A stretch of DNA of 64,000 nucleotides from Variovorax sp. V93 (GCF_041154485.1 NZ_AP028669.1:1984001-2048000); one strand, 5' to 3'; numbered from the stretch's first letter, positions 38,080-48,471 are shown. Notes: a model not told the origin generated them from the letters alone. Numbers and translations are program-made.

Positions 38080-38103
38080 CTCCTGACAACGTCTTGTCAG
38101 GAG
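38080..38103. promoter_or_regulatory. Perfect palindromic operator upstream of the VOC-EVE-GyrI-WYL operon
   Basis: The arms CTCCTGACAA (38080-38089) and TTGTCAGGAG (38094-38103) are exactly complementary with a 4-nt centre. The site is about 50 nt upstream of the first gene. On the minus strand the inner TTGTCA can serve as a -35. It is the likely binding site of the WYL regulator at the end of the operon. Confidence 0.65.
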
Positions 38104-38120
38104 CCTGTCACCGCGGGCGA

Positions 38121-38161
38121 AAAAAAGCCCGCGCGGCTCGAGAGAGCATGCGCGGGCCTTT
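38121..38161 (-). terminator. Terminator of phoH (minus strand)
   Basis: On the minus strand the arms GCCCGCGC and GCGCGGGC are followed by six or more T. It lies 24 nt after the phoH stop. Confidence 0.8.
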
Positions 38162-38184
38162 GGCCAGCCGTGAGCCGGTGGCTT

Positions 38185-39969
38185 CTAGAGCACGTCGCTC
38201 GCGAAATCGGCCAGCCGCGAGCGCTCGCCGCGCGCCAGCGTGATGTGTCCGCCGTGCGGCCAGCCCTTGAACTTGTCGACCGCGAAGGTGAGGCCCGAGG
38301 AACCTTCCGTCAGGTACGGCGTATCGATCTGCGCCAGGTTGCCCATGCAGATGATCTTGGTGCCCGGACCGGCCCGGGTGATCAACGTCTTCATCTGCTT
38401 GGGCGTCAGGTTCTGCGCCTCGTCGATGATCACGTACTTGTTCAGGAAGGTGCGGCCGCGCATGAAGTTCATGCTCTTGACCTTGATGCGGCTTCGGATC
38501 AGCTCGTTGGTGGCCGCGCGGCCCCATTCGCCGGCGCCGCCGCCGTCGCCCTTGGCGAGGAACTCGAGGTTGTCGTCGAGCGCGCCCATCCACGGGCCCA
38601 TCTTCTCTTCCTCGGTGCCGGGCAGGAAGCCGATGTCCTCGCCCACGCTCACCGTGGCGCGGGTCATGATGATCTCGGTGTAGCGCCGGTCGTCGAGCAC
38701 CTGCGTGAGGCCCGAGGCGAGCGCCATCAGCGTCTTGCCGGTGCCTGCGGTGCCGGTGAGCGTGACGAAGTCGACTTCCGGGTCCATGAGCAGGTTCATC
38801 GCGAAGTTCTGCTCGCGGTTGCGGGTGTTCACGCCCCAGACCGCATTCTTGCCCGAGCTGTAGTCCTTGAGGGTCTTGAACACCGCGGTCTTGTCGCGGA
38901 TCTCGGTGACGCGCGCGTACATGCTCGGCTCGCCCGGCGCTTCGAAATAGACGAACTGGTTGATGTAGAGGTTGGGCACCAGCGGACCGCTGACCCGGTA
39001 GAAAGTGTTGCTGCCGCTTTGCCAGCTCTCGACCGTCTTGCTCTGGCGCGTCCAGAAGTCGGCTGGCAGCGCGAGCGAGCCCGCATAGAGCAGGTCGCCG
39101 TCTTCCAGCGTCTTGTCGTTCTGGTAGTCGTCGGCGGCCAGGCCCAGGGCGCGCGCCTTGACGCGCATGTTGATGTCCTTGGACACCAGCACCACTTCCT
39201 GCTTCGGGCGGCCGGGCTGGTCATTGGCGTAGAGGTCGCGCAAGGCCTGCACCACGCCGAGGATCTGGTTGTCGGCCTTGCCCTGGGGCAGGCTGATCGG
39301 CAGCGCATAGTCGAGCGGCGCGGTCTGGAAGAACAGCTTGCCGCCGGCCTCGCGATGGCCGGTGGTGTCGAGCTTCAGGCCCTTGGCGATGTCGGCGTCC
39401 TGGGCGGCGGCCAGCGCATCGAGCGTGCGGCTGGTCTGGCGGCCGTTGCGGGCCACTTCCGTGGTGCCCTTCTTGTGGCCGTCCAGTTCCTCGAGCACGA
39501 TCATCGGCAGGAAGATGTCGTGCTCCTCGAAGCGGAACAGGCACATCGGGTCGTGCAGCAGCACATTGGTGTCGAGCACGAAGAGCTTGGCCGGGCCGTT
39601 GGATTTGCTGCGCTTGGGCCGTGCCGGGGCCTGCGGCGCTGCAACTTGTTGCTGCTGCGATGCAGGCGCATGCATGGCGGGTGCCGGCGCCTCGGACTCC
39701 CGGCGTGCGGCGGGCTGCTGCCGCTGTCCGCGGGAAGGTGCGGGTTTGGCTTTCGCGCGGACCGGCAGCGCCTCGACGCCACCGCCTACCGCATCGGCGG
39801 CATGGCGGTCGAACAATTCCAGCGGCTGGGAGGAGCCGCTCGACGATGCCGAATCGGTACGCGATTCGCCCGAGCGGCGCGATCCCCTGTGCGAGGAGCG
39901 GGCGGGTGCATCGTGCGCATCCGGCGAGAGCAATGCGGCGCGTTTCGTGGGGGCGGGAGGCAATGGCAT
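38185..39969 (-). CDS. PhoH-family protein with N-terminal PIN domain (PhoH2-like)
   Basis: This 594-aa protein has a ~125-residue low-complexity N-terminus (Ser/Pro/Gln/Arg-rich) that is probably disordered. A PIN ribonuclease domain follows (about residues 128-260; KLFVLDTNVLLHDP with D133, LVSKDINMRVKA). A C-terminal PhoH ATPase has Walker A GTAGTGKT near 402-410, VIIDEAQNLTPKQMKTLITRAG as Walker B, and GNLAQID. PIN-PhoH proteins couple RNA unwinding and cleavage. It is monocistronic between two terminators; no antitoxin-like ORF precedes it. Confidence 0.92.
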   Translation of the reverse strand: MPLPPAPTKRAALLSPDAHDAPARSSHRGSRRSGESRTDSASSSGSSQPLELFDRHAADAVGGGVEALPVRAKAKPAPSRGQRQQPAARRESEAPAPAMHAPASQQQQVAAPQAPARPKRSKSNGPAKLFVLDTNVLLHDPMCLFRFEEHDIFLPMIVLEELDGHKKGTTEVARNGRQTSRTLDALAAAQDADIAKGLKLDTTGHREAGGKLFFQTAPLDYALPISLPQGKADNQILGVVQALRDLYANDQPGRPKQEVVLVSKDINMRVKARALGLAADDYQNDKTLEDGDLLYAGSLALPADFWTRQSKTVESWQSGSNTFYRVSGPLVPNLYINQFVYFEAPGEPSMYARVTEIRDKTAVFKTLKDYSSGKNAVWGVNTRNREQNFAMNLLMDPEVDFVTLTGTAGTGKTLMALASGLTQVLDDRRYTEIIMTRATVSVGEDIGFLPGTEEEKMGPWMGALDDNLEFLAKGDGGGAGEWGRAATNELIRSRIKVKSMNFMRGRTFLNKYVIIDEAQNLTPKQMKTLITRAGPGTKIICMGNLAQIDTPYLTEGSSGLTFAVDKFKGWPHGGHITLARGERSRLADFASDVL

Positions 39970-40006
39970 GTGTCAGGTCGCTCGCAGGAAGTGGAAACCA
40001 GAAAAC

Positions 40007-40039
40007 GAAAAAGCCGCCTGTAGACCAAGGCGGCTTTGT
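40007..40039 (-). terminator. Terminator downstream of the Bcp peroxiredoxin gene
   Basis: On the minus strand AAAGCCGCC and GGCGGCTTT pair around a 10-nt loop and end in a T-rich tail. It lies between the bcp stop and the phoH start. Confidence 0.75.
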
Positions 40040-40180
40040 TCGGGGGATGCGGTCGTGGAGCTCAACGGCATGAGGCCATTATGCACACCGGCGGTGACGC
40101 GTCTCGCGCTCTTTGCAAAGTCCGTTGGACATTTCCCACGGCGGGATGCAAAAGCGCACAGACGGCGCTTCTTGTAACGC

Positions 40181-40657
40181 TCAGGCGGCCTTCTTGAGGG
40201 CCTTGACGGCCTTGAGCACGTCGTCGACGTGGCCCGGGACCTTGAGGCCGCGCCATTCGGCCTTGAGGATGCCGTCGGCACCGATCAGGAAGGTGCTGCG
40301 CTCGATGCCCTTGACCTTCTTGCCGTACATGATCTTGTTCTTGACCACGCCGAACATGTGGCACATTTTTTCTTCGGTATCGGCGATGAGTTCGAACGGG
40401 AGTTCGAGCTTGGCCTTGAACTCGTCGTGCGACTTCATGTTGTCGCGGGACACGCCGAACACGGTGGCGCCAGCCTTTTCGAAGTCCTTGTAACGGTCGC
40501 GAAACTGCATGGCTTCGGTCGTGCAACCCGGAGTGTTATCTTTCGGGTAAAAATACATGACCAGCACGTGGCCGAGGTGAGAGGTATTCGAGACTTTCAG
40601 TCCGCCCGTGGCGTTGGCGTCGAATTCAGGAATGGGTTTGTTGACAACGATCGCCAT
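40181..40657 (-). CDS. bcp: Thiol peroxidase, Bcp-type peroxiredoxin
   Basis: This 158-aa AhpC/TSA-family atypical peroxiredoxin has peroxidatic Cys in YPKDNTPGCTTEAMQFRD. No resolving cysteine lies five residues later (the usual second Cys is absent), so it is probably a 1-Cys type or uses another partner. FGVSRDNMKSHDEFKAKLELPFELIAD and RSTFLIGADGIL follow. ATG 40657 gives the family length; the frame upstream adds unrelated residues. It reduces peroxides with thioredoxin as reductant. Confidence 0.93.
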   Translation of the reverse strand: MAIVVNKPIPEFDANATGGLKVSNTSHLGHVLVMYFYPKDNTPGCTTEAMQFRDRYKDFEKAGATVFGVSRDNMKSHDEFKAKLELPFELIADTEEKMCHMFGVVKNKIMYGKKVKGIERSTFLIGADGILKAEWRGLKVPGHVDDVLKAVKALKKAA

Positions 40658-40791
40658 GAAACTTGTTTTCTCCGTTGGTTTCCATTGACCGGGGCGCTTT
40701 TCAGCACACTCGACGAATGGAGGATTGGTCGTTGCTAACTGGAGCAGCAGGCCTGTTCGCAACCCGGTATTTTACCCCGAAAAGCCTTCTC

Positions 40792-41172
40792 TCACCGCTC
40801 GGGCGGTTCCACGAGGAGGGCGGCTATCACGTGGCGGCCTTCGCCGGCCAGGATGTTGTAGGTGCGGCAGGCGGCGGGGGTGTCCATGGTCTCCACGCCG
40901 GTGCGCCTGGCCATCAGGGGCTGGAGCCAGGCGGGCTGCGGGAACCGGATGCGTGATCCGCTTCCAAAAATGACCAATTCCGCGCCAAGCGACGCAAGCT
41001 GGGCGAAATGCTCGGGCCCGAGCTGGTCGAAACGGGTGCAGTTCCATTCGAAGCGCTCGCCGCGGGAGCCCACCACCACGCTGCCCTCGACCTTTTCATT
41101 GTTGATTGCGACCCACCCGGGGCCGTGCGCGGTAAGGGACTGGGCGTCGGATTTGTCGGGCTGGAGCTTCAT
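40792..41172 (-). CDS. Mth938-like (DUF498/NDUFAF3-type) protein
   Basis: This 126-aa protein of the Mth938/DUF498 fold contains VEGSVVVGSRGERFEWNCTRFDQL and the core LVIFGSGSRIRFPQPAWLQPLMARRTGVETMDTPAACRTYNILAGEGRHVIAALL. The family includes the mitochondrial complex I assembly factor NDUFAF3; the bacterial function is not established. It is divergent from alaA over ~100 bp. Confidence 0.88.
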   Translation of the reverse strand: MKLQPDKSDAQSLTAHGPGWVAINNEKVEGSVVVGSRGERFEWNCTRFDQLGPEHFAQLASLGAELVIFGSGSRIRFPQPAWLQPLMARRTGVETMDTPAACRTYNILAGEGRHVIAALLVEPPER

Positions 41173-41274
41173 CGGGGCACTGGGAACTGTGGTCAAATTA
41201 TAGGTTTTCCCAGTGACACGAGGCCTTCCAGGGCCTTTCGACCTCGAGTAGTAACCCGCGCCCGGGAGGGCCCT

Positions 41275-42504
41275 TTGAAGCAGTTCAAGAAATCGGCCAA
41301 GCTGGCCAACGTGCTCTACGACATCCGCGGCCCCATCATGGACGCCGCGAAGCAGATGGAGGAAGAGGGCCAGAAGATCATCAGGCTCAACATCGGCAAC
41401 CTGGCCGTGTTCGGCTTCGATGCGCCGGAAGAAGTCCAGCAGGACATGATCCGCAACCTGCCGGGGTCGGCGGGTTATTCGGACAGCAAGGGCATCTTCG
41501 CGGCCCGCAAGGCGGTGATGCACGAGACCCAGAAGCAGGGTGTTGCAGGGGTCACGCTCGAGGACATCTACCTGGGCAACGGCGCGAGCGAACTGATCGC
41601 CATGGCCACCAACGCGCTGCTGAACGACGGCGACGAAATGCTGCTGCCGGCCCCCGACTATCCGCTGTGGACGGCTGCCTCGAGCCTCTCGGGCGGCAAG
41701 CCGGTGCACTACCTCTGCGACGAAGCCAACGGCTGGATGCCCGACCTGGACGACATCCGCGCCAAGATCACGCCCCGGACCAAGGGCATCGTGGTCATCA
41801 ACCCCAACAATCCGACCGGTGCGCTCTATTCCGACGAACTGCTCAAGAGCATCGTTGCCATTGCGCGCGAGCACCACCTGGTGATCTTCGCCGACGAGGT
41901 CTACGACAAGGTGCTGTACGACGGCGTCAGGCACACCGCGATCGCGAGCCTGTCGACCGACGTGCTCACGCTGACCTTCAACTCGCTGTCCAAGAGCTAC
42001 CGCTCGTGCGGCTACCGCGCGGGCTGGCTGGTGGTTTCGGGCGACAAGGCGCGGGCGCAGGACTACATCGAGGGCCTGAACATGCTCTCGAACATGCGCC
42101 TGTGCGCCAACGTGCCCGGACAGTGGGCCATCCAGACCGCGCTCGGCGGCTACCAGAGCATCAACGACCTGGTCGGCGACGGCGGCCGCCTGCGGCGCCA
42201 GCGCGACCTGGCCTACGAGCTCATCACGGCCATTCCGGGCGTGAGCTGCGTCAAGCCGAGCGCCGCGCTCTACATGTTCCCCAAGCTCGATCCCAAGGTC
42301 TATCCCATCGAGGACGACCGTCAGTTCTTCCTCGAGCTTCTGAGGGAAACCAAGGTGATGCTGGTGCAGGGCACGGGCTTCAACTGGGCCACGCCGGATC
42401 ACTTTCGCATCGTGTTCCTGCCCCACGAGGACGACCTGCGCGAAGCGATCAACCGCATCGCCAGGTTCCTGGAGCTGTACCGCCTGCGCAGCAAGACGGA
42501 TTGA
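41275..42504 (+). CDS. alaA: Alanine-synthesising aminotransferase, AlaA-like (class I/II)
   Basis: This 409-aa PLP-dependent aminotransferase of fold type I forms the internal aldimine at K240 in NSLSKSYRSCGYRAGW. NPNNPTGALY and FADEVYDKVLYDG are the usual cofactor-binding motifs. The start is TTG 41275, supported by the strong GGGAGGG at the right distance and the family N-terminus KQFKKSAKLANVLYDIRGP. It most likely transfers amino groups to pyruvate to make alanine. Linkage to hom-thrC is common in beta-proteobacteria. Confidence 0.92.
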   Translation: MKQFKKSAKLANVLYDIRGPIMDAAKQMEEEGQKIIRLNIGNLAVFGFDAPEEVQQDMIRNLPGSAGYSDSKGIFAARKAVMHETQKQGVAGVTLEDIYLGNGASELIAMATNALLNDGDEMLLPAPDYPLWTAASSLSGGKPVHYLCDEANGWMPDLDDIRAKITPRTKGIVVINPNNPTGALYSDELLKSIVAIAREHHLVIFADEVYDKVLYDGVRHTAIASLSTDVLTLTFNSLSKSYRSCGYRAGWLVVSGDKARAQDYIEGLNMLSNMRLCANVPGQWAIQTALGGYQSINDLVGDGGRLRRQRDLAYELITAIPGVSCVKPSAALYMFPKLDPKVYPIEDDRQFFLELLRETKVMLVQGTGFNWATPDHFRIVFLPHEDDLREAINRIARFLELYRLRSKTD

Positions 42505-42575
42505 CGGCGCGGCCGCGCGCCAGGCGGCCGGGGCCCCATTCTTTCTCCATTACGAACCATCCACGCGAATCTCCA

Positions 42576-43898
<1,323 letters not shown>

Positions 43899-43919
43899 GG
43901 ACGGCGCAAGAGACCTACC

Positions 43920-45335
43920 GTGAACTACCTGAGCACCCGCGGCCACCCCGACCGCAAGCGTTTCTGCGAAATCCTGCTTGAAGGCCTCGCGCCCGATGGT
44001 GGCCTGTACCTGCCCGAGCACTATCCGCAGATCGACACCGCCACGCTCGCCAAATGGCGCGAGCTGCCGTATGCGGAACTGGCGTTCGAGATCCTCTCGC
44101 TCTACATCGACGACATTCCCCCGGCCGACCTGAAGGCGATCTGCGCCAAGACCTACACGGCCGAAGTGTTCGGCAGCGACGAGATCGTGCCGCTGCGCGA
44201 ACTGGAAGACGGCGTGTACCTCGAGGCCCTGTCCAACGGCCCCACGCTGGCCTTCAAGGACATGGCGATGCAGCTGCTGGGCAACCTGTTCGAGTACGAA
44301 CTGGCCCGCCGCGGCGCCGAGCTCAACATCCTGGGCGCCACCAGCGGCGACACCGGCAGCGCGGCCGAGTACGCCATGCGCGGCAAGAAGGGCGTGCGCG
44401 TCTTCATGACCTCGCCCGATGGCCGCATGAGCCCTTTCCAGCAGGCGCAGATGTTCAGCCTGCAGGACCAGAACATCCACAACATCGCCATCAGCGGCGT
44501 GTTCGACGACTGCCAGGACATCGTCAAGGCGGTGTCCAACGACCTGGGCTTCAAGCGCAAGTACCGCATCGGCACGGTCAACTCGATCAACTGGGCGCGG
44601 CTGCTCGCGCAGGTCGTCTACTACTTCGCAGGCTACTTCCAGGCCACGGCGAGCAACGACAAGCCCGTGAGCTTCACCGTGCCCTCGGGCAACTTCGGCA
44701 ACGTCTGCGCGGGCCACGTGGCACGCATGATGGGCCTGCCGATCCACACGCTGGTGGTCGCCACCAACGAGAACGACGTGCTCGACGAGTTCTTCCGCAC
44801 CGGCGCCTACCGCGTTCGCGCGGCGGCCGACACGCACGAAACCTCGAGCCCGTCGATGGACATCAGCAAGGCCAGCAACTTCGAGCGCTTCGTGTTCGAC
44901 CTGGTGGGTCGCGATGCCGGCAAGCTGCGCTCGCTGTTCGTGGACGAACTGGGGCGCCACGGCCGTTTCGACCTGAGCGCCGATCCCGCGTTCCGGCAGG
45001 CCGCGGAGCGCTTCGGCTTCAAGAGCAGCCGCAGCACGCACGCCGACCGCCTGGCCACCATCCGCGACACCGACAAGCGCTTTGCCACGCTGGTCGATCC
45101 GCACACGGCCGACGGCCTCAAGGCCGCGCGCGAACACCTCGCGCCCGGCGTGCCGATGGTGGTGCTCGAGACCGCGCTGCCGATCAAGTTTGCCGCCACG
45201 CTGGTGGAAGCGCTCGGGCACGAGCCCGCACGGCCGGCCAGGTTCGAAGGCATCGAGGCGCTGCCCAAGCGGGTCGTCAAGCTGCCGGCCGATGCCGAGG
45301 CCGTGAAGGCCTACATCGCGCAGAACTGTGACTGA
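43920..45335 (+). CDS. thrC: Threonine synthase
   Basis: This 471-aa PLP enzyme converts O-phosphohomoserine to threonine. It is the long, class-II-like form: NYLSTRGHPDRKRFCEILLEGLAPDGGLYLPE at the N-terminus, PLP lysine K113 in LAFKDMAMQ, and ATSGDTGSAAEYA binding phosphate. The start is GTG 43920. It forms an operon with hom, making the two threonine-branch enzymes. Confidence 0.97.
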   Translation: MNYLSTRGHPDRKRFCEILLEGLAPDGGLYLPEHYPQIDTATLAKWRELPYAELAFEILSLYIDDIPPADLKAICAKTYTAEVFGSDEIVPLRELEDGVYLEALSNGPTLAFKDMAMQLLGNLFEYELARRGAELNILGATSGDTGSAAEYAMRGKKGVRVFMTSPDGRMSPFQQAQMFSLQDQNIHNIAISGVFDDCQDIVKAVSNDLGFKRKYRIGTVNSINWARLLAQVVYYFAGYFQATASNDKPVSFTVPSGNFGNVCAGHVARMMGLPIHTLVVATNENDVLDEFFRTGAYRVRAAADTHETSSPSMDISKASNFERFVFDLVGRDAGKLRSLFVDELGRHGRFDLSADPAFRQAAERFGFKSSRSTHADRLATIRDTDKRFATLVDPHTADGLKAAREHLAPGVPMVVLETALPIKFAATLVEALGHEPARPARFEGIEALPKRVVKLPADAEAVKAYIAQNCD

Positions 45336-45421
45336 CGACCCTTGCCGCATGCCGCGCCCTGCAGCGGCTGCCCCGCACATGCATTCGGCGGCCGCATAGA
45401 CGGGCGCCACAGGAACTCGAC

Positions 45422-45967
45422 ATGAAGGTGATCGGCTTTTCCGGGTATTCGGGTTCGGGCAAGACCACGCTGGTCGAGCGCCTGATTCCCGTGCTCAAGC
45501 TCCATGGCCAGCGCGTGTCGGTGGTCAAGCACGCGCACCACAAGTTCGACATCGACCATCCGGGCAAGGACACCTACCGCCATCGCGAGGCGGGGGCCTT
45601 CGAGGTGGTGGTGGCGTCGGACAAGCGGCTCGCACTGATCCGCGAATTCGAGCAGCCCGCACAGCTGTCGGTGCACGACCTCATCGCCGAGCTTCATGAG
45701 GGCGTCGACTGGGTGCTGGTCGAGGGCTTCAAGCACAGCGACCTGCTCAAGATCGAGGTCTGGCGCGCCCCCGAGGATGGCAAGCCGCCCCGGCCCTCGC
45801 AGTACATCGAGGACGCCTTCGTGACCGCCATTGCCACCGACGCGCCCGCGAGCCTGCCGGTGCCCACCAGCCTGCCGCTGTTCGACCTCGACGACATCGA
45901 GGGCATCGCGCAGTGGTTGATCGACAGCGCAAGCCGCTTCGAATACAACCCCGAACACCATGGCTGA
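45422..45967 (+). CDS. mobB: Molybdopterin-guanine dinucleotide biosynthesis protein B
   Basis: This 181-aa small GTPase-like protein has P-loop GYSGSGKTTLVERL (residues 8-21), KHAHHKFDIDHPGKDTYRHREAGA and the C-terminal DLDDIEGIAQWLI. It assists MobA in attaching GMP to molybdopterin. It is the first of mobB-moeA-moaD and overlaps moeA by 8 nt. Confidence 0.95.
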   Translation: MKVIGFSGYSGSGKTTLVERLIPVLKLHGQRVSVVKHAHHKFDIDHPGKDTYRHREAGAFEVVVASDKRLALIREFEQPAQLSVHDLIAELHEGVDWVLVEGFKHSDLLKIEVWRAPEDGKPPRPSQYIEDAFVTAIATDAPASLPVPTSLPLFDLDDIEGIAQWLIDSASRFEYNPEHHG

Positions 45968-47237
45968 TTCCGTGACTCCCTCGCGCCCGCCGCTGATGGC
46001 GCTCGACGAAGCCCTTGCGAGCCTGCTCGTCAAGGCGCTGCCGAAGCTGCCCGCCGAAAGCATTGCGACCTTCGATGCGGACGGCCGCGTGCTCGCGCAG
46101 GACATCGTCTCCGCGCTCACCGTGCCGCCGCGCGACAACAGTTCGATGGATGGCTATGCGGTGCGCGTGGCCGACTGCGCCGCGCCGGGCGCCGTGCTGC
46201 AGGTCGCGCAGCGCATTCCCGCGGGCACCGTGGGCACGCCGCTGGCGGCCGGCACCGCGGCGCGCATCTTCACCGGCGCCCAGATTCCCGAGGGCGCCGA
46301 CGCCATCGTGATGCAGGAAGACACCCAGGCCGTGCCGCAGGAGGGCACGCTCGGCGCGGTGCGCATCGGCATCGTTCCCGCGGCCGGCCAATGGATTCGC
46401 CGGGCCGGAGAAGACGTGGCCGCCGGCGACGTGGTGCTGCGCCAGGGCGAGCGCCTGACGCCCGCCGCGCTCGGGCTCGCCGCCAGCGTGGGTTTCGACC
46501 GGCTCCAGGTGGCCCGGCGGCCGCGCGTCGCACTGCTGTCCACCGGCGACGAACTGGTGATGCCCGGCGAGGTTGCGCCCGAAGCCATGAAGCCCGGCGC
46601 GATCTACAACTCCAACCGCTTCTTCATGCGCGCCTTGCTGCACCGGCTCGGCTGCGAGGTGAACGACCTGGGCATCGTGCCCGACAGGCGCGAAGCCACC
46701 ATCGAGGCGCTGCGCGGTGCGGCCGAGACCAGCGACCTGATCATCACCACCGGCGGCGTGTCGGTGGGCGAGGAAGACCACATCAAGGCCGCGGTGCAGG
46801 CGCTCGGCGAGCTGCAGCTGTGGTCGCTCTCGATGAAGCCCGGCAAGCCCTTTGCCTACGGGTCGATCCCAAGGTCCGGAGGCGAAGCGCAAGGGCGCTG
46901 CCACATCACGGGACTGCCCGGCAACCCCGTGTCCAGCTTTCTGACCTTTCTGTTGCTCGTGCGACCGTTCCTGCTGACGCTGCAGGGTGCCACGCGCGTG
47001 GCGCCCGAGCCCGTGCAGATGCGCGCCGATTTCGACTGGCCGCGCGCCGACCGCCGCCGCGAGTTCCTGCGCGCCCGGCGCAACGCCGCCGGCGGGCTCG
47101 ACCTGTTCGCCAACCAGAGCTCGGGTGTGCTGACCTCGATGGTCTGGGGCGACGGCGTCATCGACAACCCGCCGAGCCAGATCATCCAGGCCGGCGATAT
47201 GGTGAATTTCATCCCTCTGGCCTCGCTGCTGGCCTGA
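45960..47237 (+). CDS. moeA: Molybdopterin molybdotransferase MoeA
   Basis: This 425-aa enzyme inserts molybdate into adenylylated molybdopterin. RDNSSMDGYAVR, RIFTGAQIPEGADAIVMQED, VALLSTGDEL (the MoeA/MogA GD motif) and ITTGGVSVGEEDHIKAAV are all intact. LPGNPVSSFLTFLLL near residue 320 closes the catalytic domain. It overlaps mobB and is followed 12 nt later by moaD. Confidence 0.96.
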   Translation: MADSVTPSRPPLMALDEALASLLVKALPKLPAESIATFDADGRVLAQDIVSALTVPPRDNSSMDGYAVRVADCAAPGAVLQVAQRIPAGTVGTPLAAGTAARIFTGAQIPEGADAIVMQEDTQAVPQEGTLGAVRIGIVPAAGQWIRRAGEDVAAGDVVLRQGERLTPAALGLAASVGFDRLQVARRPRVALLSTGDELVMPGEVAPEAMKPGAIYNSNRFFMRALLHRLGCEVNDLGIVPDRREATIEALRGAAETSDLIITTGGVSVGEEDHIKAAVQALGELQLWSLSMKPGKPFAYGSIPRSGGEAQGRCHITGLPGNPVSSFLTFLLLVRPFLLTLQGATRVAPEPVQMRADFDWPRADRRREFLRARRNAAGGLDLFANQSSGVLTSMVWGDGVIDNPPSQIIQAGDMVNFIPLASLLA

Positions 47238-47249
47238 CCGAAGCTGCCC

Positions 47250-47501
47250 ATGAAGGTCCAGATCCGTTACTTCGCCTCCGTGCGCGAGGCACTCGACACC
47301 GGCGGCGAAACCGTCGACACCGGTGCCGCCACGCTGGCCGCGCTGCGCGACGAACTCATCGCACGCGGCGGTGCATACGCCACGGCGCTGGCGCGCGGCA
47401 AGGCCGTGCGCATGGCGCTCGACCAGGCCATGAGCGACGAGGCGGCCGCGCTGCGCGAAGGCTGCGAGGTCGCCTTCTTCCCCCCCGTTACGGGCGGCTG
47501 A
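47250..47501 (+). CDS. moaD: Molybdopterin synthase sulfur-carrier subunit MoaD
   Basis: This 83-aa ubiquitin-like protein ends in PPVTGG, the Gly-Gly tail that is thiocarboxylated. MoaD donates sulfur to MoaE (48640) for dithiolene formation. Its 3' end overlaps the convergent DapA-family gene by 14 nt. Confidence 0.95.
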   Translation: MKVQIRYFASVREALDTGGETVDTGAATLAALRDELIARGGAYATALARGKAVRMALDQAMSDEAAALREGCEVAFFPPVTGG

Positions 47502-48387
47502 GCCGCGCGTCCAGCGCCACCAGGCGCTCGCGCAAGGCATCGGACGCGCGGGTCATCGGCGAGCGCAACTCGTCGCGCATCGATCCATCGTGCGCCAGCA
47601 GCGCCTTGAGCGGCCCGGGGTTCGGTTCGGCAAACAGCATTTCGATCAGCGGCTGCAGCGGCTGCCATTCGGCGCGCGCCTCCGCCAGCCGGTTGTCGGC
47701 CAACAGGCGCAGCACCCGCACGAAGCGCTGCGTCTGCACATGCCCGCTCGCCGCGATGGCGCCCACGCCGCCCTCGGCCACCGTGCCGAAGATCTGGTGG
47801 TCTTCGCCCGAGAGCACCTGGAGCCGGCCGTCGGCAATCACGGCGCGCGTCTTGGTCATGTCGCCGCCGCAGTCCTTGATGCCGCGGATGCGCGGGTGTT
47901 CGGCCAGCGCCAGCAGCGTTTCGCGCGTGAGCGTTGCGCCGGTGCGGTAGGGAATGTCGTAGACCAGCACCGGTGCGGCGCTGGCGTCGGCAATGGCGCG
48001 GAACCATTCGAGCAAGCCGGCCTGCGAGGGCCGGATGTAGTGCGGCGCGGGCACCAGCAGCCCCGCCAGCGGCCGTTCGGCGAGCCGGCGCACCCAGGCC
48101 GTGGTCTTGCCCAGGTGGTAACCGGACAGGCCCATGACGATCGGCCGCCCTTCGGCGGCGGCCTGAACCGTGTCGAGCGCGGCGAGCTGTTCGGTTTCGT
48201 CGAGCGCGGCGGCCTCGCCGGTCGAGCCGCAGACCACGAAGCCGGCCACGCCGTCGCCGGCAAGCCGGCGGGTCAGCGCCGAGAGTGCGGCATGGTCGAC
48301 CGCGCCGCCCCGGAACGGCGTGACAAGGGGAATCCAGAGGCCCGAGAAATCAGGGCTGGAAGAGGAGGGGATGGATGGTTGCGGCAC
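47488..48387 (-). CDS. DapA-family (dihydrodipicolinate synthase/N-acetylneuraminate lyase) aldolase
   Basis: This 299-aa TIM-barrel class I aldolase has GSTGEAAALDETEQ for the carboxylate, YDIPYRTGATL with the catalytic Tyr, and the Schiff-base lysine in IRGIKDCGGDMTK. GTG 48387 is used because AAGGAAG lies 7 nt upstream and the length becomes typical. It may be dihydrodipicolinate synthase or a related lyase. It lies on the opposite strand between moaD and moaE, away from other lysine genes, so a paralogous aldolase is possible. Confidence 0.88.
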   Translation of the reverse strand: MPQPSIPSSSSPDFSGLWIPLVTPFRGGAVDHAALSALTRRLAGDGVAGFVVCGSTGEAAALDETEQLAALDTVQAAAEGRPIVMGLSGYHLGKTTAWVRRLAERPLAGLLVPAPHYIRPSQAGLLEWFRAIADASAAPVLVYDIPYRTGATLTRETLLALAEHPRIRGIKDCGGDMTKTRAVIADGRLQVLSGEDHQIFGTVAEGGVGAIAASGHVQTQRFVRVLRLLADNRLAEARAEWQPLQPLIEMLFAEPNPGPLKALLAHDGSMRDELRSPMTRASDALRERLVALDARLSRP

Positions 48388-48471
48388 GCAGGCTTCCTTG
48401 CGGGAATCGACCGATGGAAAAGAACCATCGTCCGATGCGCGCGCAACCCAGTGGGGGCCAAGGCCTTGGCA

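Noticed and set aside
42505..42575. Threonine/isoleucine attenuator or riboswitch before hom
   Set aside because: The 71-nt gap shows no leader peptide rich in Thr/Ile and no terminator hairpin.
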